Part shown: positions 1-6,394 of the stretch, in pieces
How the letters are laid out: each line of letters begins with the position of its first letter
Numbering within the stretch: position 1 is the first letter of the stretch
Source of the DNA: Spirosoma sp.
GTDB taxonomy: Bacteria; Bacteroidota; Bacteroidia; Cytophagales; Spirosomataceae
Assembly (NCBI GenBank): GCA_025351545.1
Contig: JANXVQ010000793.1
Coordinates: 1 to 8,772 of the forward strand
DNA: 8,772 nt
Direction: 5' to 3'
The notes under the pieces: model-generated
Database searches by the model: none
Told to the model about the DNA's origin: nothing
The model's input: the letters and a program-made list of their open reading frames with translations, nothing else
Translations under genes and position numbers: made by a program

Positions 1-1013
1 TGGGCGATGGCGGTGATGGCACAGGAGAGTTGATGATCAAAAAACACAACGGTTTGCTGATTTCGGCTGACGTGAAGGACCCGTTCGACCGACAGATTGC
101 CTCGACTTTCGGCTTGGTCAATGATGGCGAAACGGCCATCATCGAAATGGCCAGCGCGTCGGGACTTCATTTGGTGAAGCCCGAAGAATTAGATCCCCTG
201 CGAGCTACGTCATTCGGAACGGGTGAACTGATTAAGCTGGCGCTGGATCGGGGCGTCAGGAAATTCGTTCTGGCCATTGGCGGGTCGGCTACGGTAGACG
301 GGGGCACCGGCATTTTACGAGCGCTGGGTATTCGTTTTTTAGATGCGGCAGCTGCCGAGTTAGTGTCACCTGAAAGCCTGACGGAACTGGTCACCATCGA
401 CGTTTCAGCCCTCGATCAGCGAATTCTGACTTGTGAGATAAGCATCCTTTGCGATGTAGATAACACATTGTTGGGTGATGCAGGTGCGGCTGCCGTGTTC
501 GGACCGCAAAAGGGAGCAACTCCCGAAGGTGTAAAAAAGCTGGAGGCCAGTCTGGCCGTATTCGCCAGGGTAGCCCACCAACAAACGGGTATCGATATGA
601 CGGTTGTCAGGCATGGCGGTGCTGCCGGTGGTGTGGCGGCTGGTTTGTATACGTTCCTCGGGGCGAAACTTGTTAATGGGATCGACTTCTTTCTTGACTT
701 CACCGATTTCAACATAGCGGTGGCCCGTGCAGATATCGTCATTACCGGCGAAGGGAGCATCGACGAGCAAACGCTCCATGGGAAAGGTCCGTTTGGCGTT
801 GCGTATCAGGCGAAGCAAAAAAAACTGCCCGTTATTGGTCTGGCCGGAAAACTACCGCTGGAGCAGAATGAGAAGCTGAATCAGTACTTCGATGTTCTGC
901 TGGCCATCGGAAATGGCCCCGCCGATATGACTACAGCACTCAAATACACGGAACAGAATCTGATACGTACGGCCTGGCAACTTGGTAACTTATTAGCCAT
1001 AAAGTCGCTCTGA
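1..1013 (+). CDS. Glycerate kinase, type I (GlxK/GarK family), 5' end outside window
   Basis: Transfers phosphate from ATP to D-glycerate in the cytoplasm, feeding glycolate, tartronate-semialdehyde or sugar-acid breakdown into glycolysis. Family motifs appear in order: GDGGDGTGEL (bases 3-32), EMASASGL near 147-170, GTGELI near 220, the glycine-rich GGSATVDGGTG (279-311), CDVDNTLLG then GAAAVFGPQKGAT (about 450-525), GGAAGG near 620, and ITGEGSIDEQTLHGK (739-783). The frame stays open to base 1 and the GDGGDGT motif lies upstream of the first TTG/ATG codons (30-35), so those are not the start. The family is about 380 residues; 336 codons are visible, so roughly 40-45 N-terminal residues are missing. 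The usual Pro of CDV(D/T)NPL is Thr here. It ends with TGA at 1011-1013, before a strong palindrome. The family call is firm; whether the product is 2- or 3-phosphoglycerate cannot be read from the sequence. Confidence 0.95.
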   Translation, partial: GDGGDGTGELMIKKHNGLLISADVKDPFDRQIASTFGLVNDGETAIIEMASASGLHLVKPEELDPLRATSFGTGELIKLALDRGVRKFVLAIGGSATVDGGTGILRALGIRFLDAAAAELVSPESLTELVTIDVSALDQRILTCEISILCDVDNTLLGDAGAAAVFGPQKGATPEGVKKLEASLAVFARVAHQQTGIDMTVVRHGGAAGGVAAGLYTFLGAKLVNGIDFFLDFTDFNIAVARADIVITGEGSIDEQTLHGKGPFGVAYQAKQKKLPVIGLAGKLPLEQNEKLNQYFDVLLAIGNGPADMTTALKYTEQNLIRTAWQLGNLLAIKSL

Positions 1014-1018
1014 ATTAC

Positions 1019-1051
1019 AAACCTATCAGGTCTGAGAGACCTGATAGGTTT
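1019..1051. repeat. 33-nt palindrome (15-bp stem, 3-nt loop) between genes
   Basis: Arms ACCTATCAGGTCT (1021-1033) and AGACCTGATAGGT (1037-1049) are exact reverse complements around loop GAG. Flanking AA/TT adds two pairs, giving a 15-bp stem without mismatch. It begins 6 nt after the glycerate kinase stop and ends 23 nt before the next start. It could work as a terminator or 3'-end stabiliser for the kinase mRNA, but there is no proper U-tract after it on either strand (only TTTAAG on plus). A dispersed REP-like intergenic palindrome is the main alternative. The structure is certain; its role is inferred. Confidence 0.8.
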
Positions 1052-1074
1052 AAGCGGGCCAACTACTTACACTT

Positions 1075-3096
1075 ATGAATGAACTAAAATTGCTCCTGCT
1101 TCTGCTGATCGGTGCGACTTCGGCGGCTCAGGCACGTATCATTCGGATTGAGATTACGAGCGTTCAATCACCCACCTTTGACGGGAAAATGTTCGGACGA
1201 GTTGGTGCTTATGAGAAACTCCGGGGCAGAGCCTACGGCGAACTTGATCCGACCACTCCGCAAAATGCCATCATCACTGATATAACCCTGGCACCGCGTA
1301 ATGCAAAAGGTATGGTGGAGTATGCTATGGATATTTATATTCTCAAGCCTGTCGACCTCAGCAACGGAAACCACAAACTGTTTCTGGAAATTAATAACCG
1401 CGGAGGGAAGCTTTTCGGCGGATTTAATAAGAGCAGCGGGGGAAATGACCCCACTACGTCCGGTCAGGCTGGCGAGAGCTTTCTGATGAATATGGGCTAC
1501 ACAATGGCCTGGAATGGTTGGGATTGCTCCGCAGCTTCAACCAATAATGGATTGACCATCAGCGTGCCCGTCGCTAAAAACCCGGATGGATCGCCAATCA
1601 CAGGACCGTCCTACGAATACATCGTTTACGATAATTCAACGGCGCTTTCTTACTCGCTCGCGTACCCGGCTGCTACGTTAGCTACGTCTCAGGCAACGCT
1701 TACGGTGCGCGATCATCTACAGGATTCTCCCACCGTCGTTCCATCCGATAAGTGGGAATACGTTGATGAGCGAACCATTCGGCTGTTACCCGCCGGGACA
1801 ACTTTCCGGCAAAGTGCTATTTATGAGTTTAAATACACAGCGCGCGACCCGATTGTTGCGGGCATTGGCTTGGCGGCTACCCGCGATTTCGTGTCGTTTC
1901 TGCGGTATGCGACAGCCGACGATTTTGGACACCCGAATCCGCTGGCGGGCGATATTCGCTACACGTTCTCGTATTCGCTTTCTCAGCCCGCCCGCTACGT
2001 CAATGATTTTCAGACGCTGGGTTTTAATGCCGATGAGCAAAATCGGCAGGTTCTGGACGGAATCGAAAACTGGATGGGTGGCGGCAGTGGCATTGGTCTC
2101 AACGTTCGATTTGCGCAGCCTTCCCGAACGGAACGGAATCGGCAAAATCACTTGTATCCGGAGGGTATTTTTCCATTCGCTTATCCGGTGATGACCGATC
2201 CGCTTTCGGGAAAAACGGCGGGGCGGCTCGCTCGATGCTCCGCGACTACTACGTGTCCGAAGGTATTTGAGATCAATTCATCGAACGAATACTGGGTTAA
2301 AGCCGCTTCGTTGCTGCACACGGATAGTAAGGGAAATGATCTGCCCGATCCCGAAAACGTTCGTTTTTTTCTGGTATCCGGTGCGCAGCATGGTACGGGG
2401 AATGCGGCAACTCGCGGACTTTGCCAGCAGTTGCAAAACCCAACGAATGCGGAGCCGTTTTTGCGGGCGATGTTCATCGCGCTTGATGAGTGGGTCACGA
2501 AGGGAACCATACCGCCCGCTAGTGAAGTGCCCCGGCAGTCGGCGGGAACGGCTGTTGTAGCCATGCCGCAGGCAGGTTCTCAAACGGGTCTGGTTCTGCA
2601 AGCCGCACTGGGGTGGCCAGCAATTCCGGGTGTGACGTATACGGGAGTCATCACAACGCGCTATCTGCTCGACTTTGGTCCGTCGTTCGGAAAGGGAATC
2701 ATCACGAACTTTCCGACTGGTGTGAACGGGCTGCCCAGCTACGTCAATTTCGTTTCCAAAGTTGATATAGACGGCAATGAAGTAGCGGGAGTTCGCTTAC
2801 CGCCTGTGGCTGTACCGACCGCCACCACCACGGGTTGGGCCTTACGCCGGGCCGATTTTGGTGAAAATGAAGGCTGCGAAAGCGCTGGTCAACATATTCC
2901 GTTCAAGCTGACAAGAGCCGAACGAACAGCGATTAGCGACCCCCGCCTGTCGGTGCAGGAACGTTATGCAACGCACGATGGCTACGTGGAAGCCGTCCGA
3001 AAATCTGTTCGGGCGCTGGTTGAAAAACGGTTTTTGTTGGCCGAAGATGCTGAGCAATATATTAAAACCGCTCAGGAAAGTGCAGTGCTACGGTAA
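1075..3096 (+). CDS. Secreted alpha/beta-hydrolase domain protein (Abhydrolase_10-like)
   Basis: Probably an exported serine hydrolase or esterase of unknown substrate. Residues 1-20 form a Sec signal peptide: short polar start, a run of leucines, and AQA before Arg21. The family pattern is visible in the second half: after FSYSLSQPARYVNDF comes LGFNADEQNRQVLDG, a block typical of this family. INSSNEYWVKAASLLHTD (residues 400-417) and VRFFLVSGAQHG (429-440) follow. By family analogy Ser303 is the nucleophile, His439 the base and Glu405 a possible acid. The elbow is degenerate: family members usually read GxSQSGR, while here it is S-L-S-Q-P-A-R, lacking both glycines. Length 673 fits the family. 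The ATG at 1075 gives a clean signal peptide; no Shine-Dalgarno is seen, as usual in Bacteroidota. The gene is 61 nt downstream of glycerate kinase and converges on the phosphoesterase. The fold family is fairly sure; activity is not. Confidence 0.85.
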   Translation: MNELKLLLLLLIGATSAAQARIIRIEITSVQSPTFDGKMFGRVGAYEKLRGRAYGELDPTTPQNAIITDITLAPRNAKGMVEYAMDIYILKPVDLSNGNHKLFLEINNRGGKLFGGFNKSSGGNDPTTSGQAGESFLMNMGYTMAWNGWDCSAASTNNGLTISVPVAKNPDGSPITGPSYEYIVYDNSTALSYSLAYPAATLATSQATLTVRDHLQDSPTVVPSDKWEYVDERTIRLLPAGTTFRQSAIYEFKYTARDPIVAGIGLAATRDFVSFLRYATADDFGHPNPLAGDIRYTFSYSLSQPARYVNDFQTLGFNADEQNRQVLDGIENWMGGGSGIGLNVRFAQPSRTERNRQNHLYPEGIFPFAYPVMTDPLSGKTAGRLARCSATTTCPKVFEINSSNEYWVKAASLLHTDSKGNDLPDPENVRFFLVSGAQHGTGNAATRGLCQQLQNPTNAEPFLRAMFIALDEWVTKGTIPPASEVPRQSAGTAVVAMPQAGSQTGLVLQAALGWPAIPGVTYTGVITTRYLLDFGPSFGKGIITNFPTGVNGLPSYVNFVSKVDIDGNEVAGVRLPPVAVPTATTTGWALRRADFGENEGCESAGQHIPFKLTRAERTAISDPRLSVQERYATHDGYVEAVRKSVRALVEKRFLLAEDAEQYIKTAQESAVLR

Positions 3097-3108
3097 GTTG
3101 ACGGCTGC

Positions 3109-3924
3109 TTATTTTTTCGTAGCAGACGATGAATGGTGTACACCTCTTTGCAAAAAATCGGCGTAAAAATCAGGAATCGAACTGGCATGAATCCCATCAA
3201 CAGTCTGTTCAACAGGGTAATTGACTTTGACTAGTTCATACGTTATTGAGTCAGGACCAAAGGCGGCCTGCTCGCCAGAAATAGTTATTAACAGGTAAGT
3301 AGCCAACCCATCGGCTTCTTTAGAGCGCCCAACCGATCCGCTATTAATTGCCACTGGCGGAACTGCTCTACCAAAACCGTTGACGCTATCACTATCATCG
3401 AGAGAGCGAATGTACGACAGGTGTGTATGGCCCATAATTAATACGTCAGCATTCTTCTCATTCATCATCGCCAGTAAATCGTCCTGATCGTGGTCTTCAT
3501 AAACGTATTCATTGTTAGTCCGTGTGCTGGCATGGACCAGAAGAATAGTAATGGCTGTATCAGCAAACGAAAAAGATAGCTGAAGCTGACGCGGCAGACT
3601 TGCGAGAAAGGCTTTATTAGCTTCCGTAACCGTTTTTCGCGTATACTCAACGGCGGCAGTTCGGGCTTCTGTTTCCCGAAAATTATGTTTTCGTAGTGGA
3701 ACAAGCGGCTGATCGAAGGCAATTCGCTCGTCGTGATTGCCCATCAACGTAGGAATCCGTTGTTGCCTGATTATATCAATAACTTCATTCGGCCAGGGCG
3801 CAAAATCAACCAGATCGCCCAAACAGAAGATCTGATCTACTTTCTGGGCGTCAATATCTCTTAAAACAGCGTTGAATGCGGGAAGATTAGCGTGAATATC
3901 ACTCAGGATGGCTATTGTCAACAT
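3109..3924 (-). CDS. Calcineurin-like metallophosphoesterase (YfcE/MJ0936 type)
   Basis: A cytoplasmic dinuclear-metal phosphoesterase that hydrolyses a phosphomonoester or phosphodiester; the substrate cannot be told. The full ligand set is present: D9-x-H11 (SDIHAN), G36-D37 (LGDLVD), G63-N64-H65-D66 (GNHDE), H131 (LVHAS) and G165-H-T-H168 (MGHTH), followed by NSGSVGR (194-200), the usual closing motif of YfcE-like enzymes. There is no signal peptide or membrane segment. At 271 residues it is longer than a minimal YfcE (about 180), with extra sequence between residues 67 and 120 and a C-terminal tail. The ATG at 3924-3922 places SDIH at residue 8, as in the family. The TAA stop lies 12 nt from the stop of the convergent hydrolase. 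A consensus -7 element 37 nt upstream suggests its own transcript. Base composition looks slightly more A/T-rich than its neighbours. Confidence 0.95.
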   Translation of the reverse strand: MLTIAILSDIHANLPAFNAVLRDIDAQKVDQIFCLGDLVDFAPWPNEVIDIIRQQRIPTLMGNHDERIAFDQPLVPLRKHNFRETEARTAAVEYTRKTVTEANKAFLASLPRQLQLSFSFADTAITILLVHASTRTNNEYVYEDHDQDDLLAMMNEKNADVLIMGHTHLSYIRSLDDSDSVNGFGRAVPPVAINSGSVGRSKEADGLATYLLITISGEQAAFGPDSITYELVKVNYPVEQTVDGIHASSIPDFYADFLQRGVHHSSSATKK

Positions 3925-4112
3925 ATAAATACAGCTTATTGGCCGATCATTTTACAAGCGCAAAGGTAGTGCTGACGCAACTGGATTGGCAGAACAAATC
4001 CGGCAGTGTATGGTATAAACCAATGATGATGATTATTGATGGCATCTCTGTCGTCACCGTTCAACGGGCAGTCCAATCAAAAGCAGGCAAATCCTGATTA
4101 ATGATCTTTCCA
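3925..4112. other. 188-nt intergenic gap between GH31 and phosphoesterase genes
   Basis: Both flanking genes run on the minus strand. The gap holds the -7 element at 3961-3968 near the phosphoesterase end. I looked for a terminator after the GH31 stop and found only a very short palindrome, CCGTTGAACGG on the minus strand, with no U-tract. The gap length and own promoter suggest the phosphoesterase is not obligately co-transcribed with GH31. Confidence 0.5.
3961..3968 (-). promoter_or_regulatory. Bacteroidota -7 promoter element for the phosphoesterase gene
   Basis: On the minus strand these bases read TACCTTTG, an exact match to the Bacteroidota -7 consensus TAnnTTTG. It is followed by CGCTTG and an A/T-rich leader of about 30 nt before the ATG. 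The only upstream TTTG is 26 nt away, too far for a good -33 box, so the upstream half is weak. Position and exact core make a promoter likely. Confidence 0.55.
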
Positions 4113-6284
4113 TCATTTTGTCGATTTACTGGTCATGAACCGCCATGTTACGGTCCCAACCGTATTCGGTTTGCCCTTTTCAGGAGACGATATACTGCCT
4201 TTCCATTGCCCGTTTTTCTGCCGTTCGACGCTGATTGTACGCCAGGAATATTGTCCTTTTTCATAGTTGAACGTCTCCCCATCATCGTCATAGAGTTTAT
4301 ATTGGGTGGCTTTTTCGCCGTAATGCCGAATCTCCAGATCTACTTTCTGGTCGGCTTTTGGCGCGTGCAATAAGGGTGGCATCATCGGAATTAGTCCGCC
4401 ATCTTTTACAAAAACCGGAATTTTATCGAGACCCGGTGTCACCGTAATTACTTCGCCGTTGCCAACAAGCTGACCCGTGTAAAAGTCAAACCATTTGCCT
4501 TTCGGCAAGACAACCTTCCTCGATTTCTGCCCGGTGAACAATGGCGCCACCAGCAAATATTCACCGGCCATATACTGATCTTTTATTTCTTTGTTAACCG
4601 CTTCAGCATAGGGATTCTCTTCCAGACTGGCAGTTAAAATTTGCTTTTTGACATCGGTCTGGAAACCCTCCTCCAGATTCATAGCCCGGAATGGCGGAGT
4701 GCCGTCAAAATGGTATTTAGCAAATTCTGTGTACCAGTACGGCATCATCTGCATGCGAAGTTGCGCCACCTCCCGAATCGGCTCGGCCACGTCGGGAAAT
4801 GACCAGGGCTTCGTACTGCTGGCCCAGGCATTAATCATAGCCATCGGCGAAAAGCAAACGGTCTGAAACCGACGCAGCCACTCTTCACTCGTTTTGGACG
4901 CTCGTACTTCCGGCGTCCATAGAACACCTGCAAAACCGCTGTTAATGAGGGCGGTAATAAAATCTTCGTGTCTGTAATAATCATTGTAGATAACATACGG
5001 AAGCGACGACCCACCCGCATTCGATGCCCGGACTAAACCGTAGGTTCGCTGATTACGTTTACGGTACAGATCGGTGCTCTGTTTTTGAACCAGCAAGCCA
5101 TAGGTTTGCCGCATCTGCTCGGCACTGATACCTGATGGAAATGTTGCTACGTCGGGCCAGAGGTAATAATCGGAGCCATCAACTTCATCAATTTTGTAGC
5201 CACTGATGCCGATATCAACGTGCTCGCGGGCAAATTTCCCCCAGAATATGTCGCGGGCTTTCGGCATGGTCAGGTCAGTCACCGCGCCCACCCAAACCGT
5301 GTGTGAACCCATATAAGGGGCAAGTTGAGGGTAAATCGACGCTTCGGGCGACACGTATGGATTTGTCCAGAGATTAATCCGTATGCCTTTGCTCAGCATG
5401 GTTTTGACAAACGTTTCCGGCTGCGGAAAACGGGTTTTATCCCATTCAAATGTGCAGGGATATGACTTACTTTGCCAGCCTGGTTCCAGCCCAATAAAAT
5501 CCAGCGGGTATTTTTTGTCCTCAAACTCCTGCGCTTCTTTCTGAACATCATCGGCGGAGTAAAGTCGATTGACCCGTTGAGTGAATCCCAACCCCCAGCG
5601 TGGTGGCAGGCACCCACCCCCATTAAACAGGTTAAACCGGCGCACCGCATCCAGCGATGTCGGCCCGCCAAACACATACACATCAACACCTTCAGCAGGT
5701 ACCAGCATCTCCACCGCGTCGGAGTATGGGTGGGCTTCCCAATTCTTATCCGTGTTACGGTCCCGCAACTTGGGCGGGCTTTTGCTATCCTGCCGGGCGG
5801 CCGTTCCAGCATATACGTTGATGTAACGGGCCGAATTCACAAACACGCCATAGCCCTTCGACGACACATAAAACGGCACTGGCGCGTGGGTACGACCGTC
5901 GTCTTTCCCGCCGTAGTGATCCACATGGAGTTGCAGAATCTTGCCCCGCTGGTGCACCGTCTGGAAGTTCAGGCCAAAACCAAACAGCTGCTCTTCCCGG
6001 TCAAGCGGAAAGCGTAAGTATGTTTTACCCCCTTCCACCCGAAGGGAAATATCTGTTCTGGATAAGGGAAAATCTGTTTTGCCAAGTTTTGCCAACGCAT
6101 CCATATTCGGCTGCGACTCAGCCGCTGTCAGCAGGTTATACATTTCGGGTTTTCCCACCGATACTTTCCAAACGCCGGGAGCTGTCTCAGACCAATTTGG
6201 TGTTTGTGCCAAAAGGGTCAAACTAGCAACAAGACAACCAGTTACCAAAATCCATTTCGCTAAGCTATGCATTGCCATTTTCAT
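4113..6284 (-). CDS. Secreted glycoside hydrolase family 31 (TIM-barrel alpha-glycosidase type)
   Basis: GH31 enzymes cleave alpha-glucosides, alpha-xylosides or related links with retention; the specificity here is unknown. Domains: signal peptide (1-26, ending TLLAQ), N-terminal beta-sandwich (about 30-215, with LFGFGLNFQ at 100-108), catalytic barrel from about 225 (PPRWGLGFTQR), and C-terminal beta domains (about 575-720) with LYDDDGETFNYEKGQYS typical of DUF5110-like ends. The nucleophile is D366 in GYKIDEVDG. The usual acid/base segment WSGD is replaced by IYND; D435 is the candidate, after RASNAGGSS (419-427). The common DIGGF segment is VLWTPEV (454-460). These changes look like a distinct GH31 subgroup, not decay: the frame is intact at 723 residues. 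Alternative ATGs at codons 3 and 5 would also keep a signal peptide. It lies 110 nt downstream of the PHP-like gene and may share its transcript. Confidence 0.93.
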   Translation of the reverse strand: MKMAMHSLAKWILVTGCLVASLTLLAQTPNWSETAPGVWKVSVGKPEMYNLLTAAESQPNMDALAKLGKTDFPLSRTDISLRVEGGKTYLRFPLDREEQLFGFGLNFQTVHQRGKILQLHVDHYGGKDDGRTHAPVPFYVSSKGYGVFVNSARYINVYAGTAARQDSKSPPKLRDRNTDKNWEAHPYSDAVEMLVPAEGVDVYVFGGPTSLDAVRRFNLFNGGGCLPPRWGLGFTQRVNRLYSADDVQKEAQEFEDKKYPLDFIGLEPGWQSKSYPCTFEWDKTRFPQPETFVKTMLSKGIRINLWTNPYVSPEASIYPQLAPYMGSHTVWVGAVTDLTMPKARDIFWGKFAREHVDIGISGYKIDEVDGSDYYLWPDVATFPSGISAEQMRQTYGLLVQKQSTDLYRKRNQRTYGLVRASNAGGSSLPYVIYNDYYRHEDFITALINSGFAGVLWTPEVRASKTSEEWLRRFQTVCFSPMAMINAWASSTKPWSFPDVAEPIREVAQLRMQMMPYWYTEFAKYHFDGTPPFRAMNLEEGFQTDVKKQILTASLEENPYAEAVNKEIKDQYMAGEYLLVAPLFTGQKSRKVVLPKGKWFDFYTGQLVGNGEVITVTPGLDKIPVFVKDGGLIPMMPPLLHAPKADQKVDLEIRHYGEKATQYKLYDDDGETFNYEKGQYSWRTISVERQKNGQWKGSISSPEKGKPNTVGTVTWRFMTSKSTK

Positions 6285-6374
6285 GCAGTTTGGTTGTATT
6301 CCAGGTAAATCCGAAATTTATTTTTCACAGGTTTTTTTGCGTTAAAGTCATTACCCTGTTATTCGACTCAATCC

Positions 6375-6394
6375 GGGGTTAAATGCTCAACCCC
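6375..6394 (-). terminator. Hairpin right after the PHP-like gene's stop codon
   Basis: On the minus strand GGGGTT (6394-6389) pairs exactly with AACCCC (6380-6375) around an 8-nt loop, beginning at the base after the TGA stop. No U-tract follows (next bases GGATTG), so it is not a classical rho-independent terminator. It could be an intercistronic processing or attenuation hairpin that lowers read-through into GH31. The pairing is seen; the role is inferred. Confidence 0.35.

Noticed and set aside
30..35. TTG/ATG codons as the start of glycerate kinase.
   Set aside because: The frame is open upstream and encodes the conserved GDGGDGTGE motif before these codons, so the true start is outside the window.
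405..818. Open frames on the minus strand (137 and 114 codons) inside glycerate kinase.
   Set aside because: They lie wholly within a conserved gene on the opposite strand and show no domain.
1763..2191. A 142-codon plus-strand frame inside the alpha/beta-hydrolase.
   Set aside because: Arg/Trp-rich out-of-frame translation of conserved hydrolase sequence.
3106..3126. CTGCT...AGCAG inverted repeat around T-run at the end of the phosphoesterase gene as a bidirectional terminator.
   Set aside because: Only five base pairs with an 11-nt loop that contains the T-run itself; too weak.
3915..4373. Small plus-strand frames of 60 and 90 codons across the phosphoesterase upstream region and the end of GH31.
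   Set aside because: No start context or recognisable protein; the second overlaps the GH31 C-terminus and the first overlaps a minus-strand promoter.
5472..6017. A 181-codon open frame on the plus strand antisense to GH31.
   Set aside because: The minus strand there encodes clear GH31 sequence; the antisense product is rich in Arg, Pro and His, shows no motif and has no promoter, as expected of a shadow frame.
6234..6245. Lipobox-like V-T-G-C (residues 14-17) in the GH31 leader, suggesting a lipoprotein.
   Set aside because: The hydrophobic core continues past the Cys to TLLAQ, and too few hydrophobic residues come before it; an ordinary Sec signal fits better, though a lipoprotein is not excluded.
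6343..6350. Minus-strand TGACTTTA as a -7 promoter element for GH31.
   Set aside because: Two mismatches to TAnnTTTG and no clear -33 box; not stronger than chance in A/T-rich sequence.
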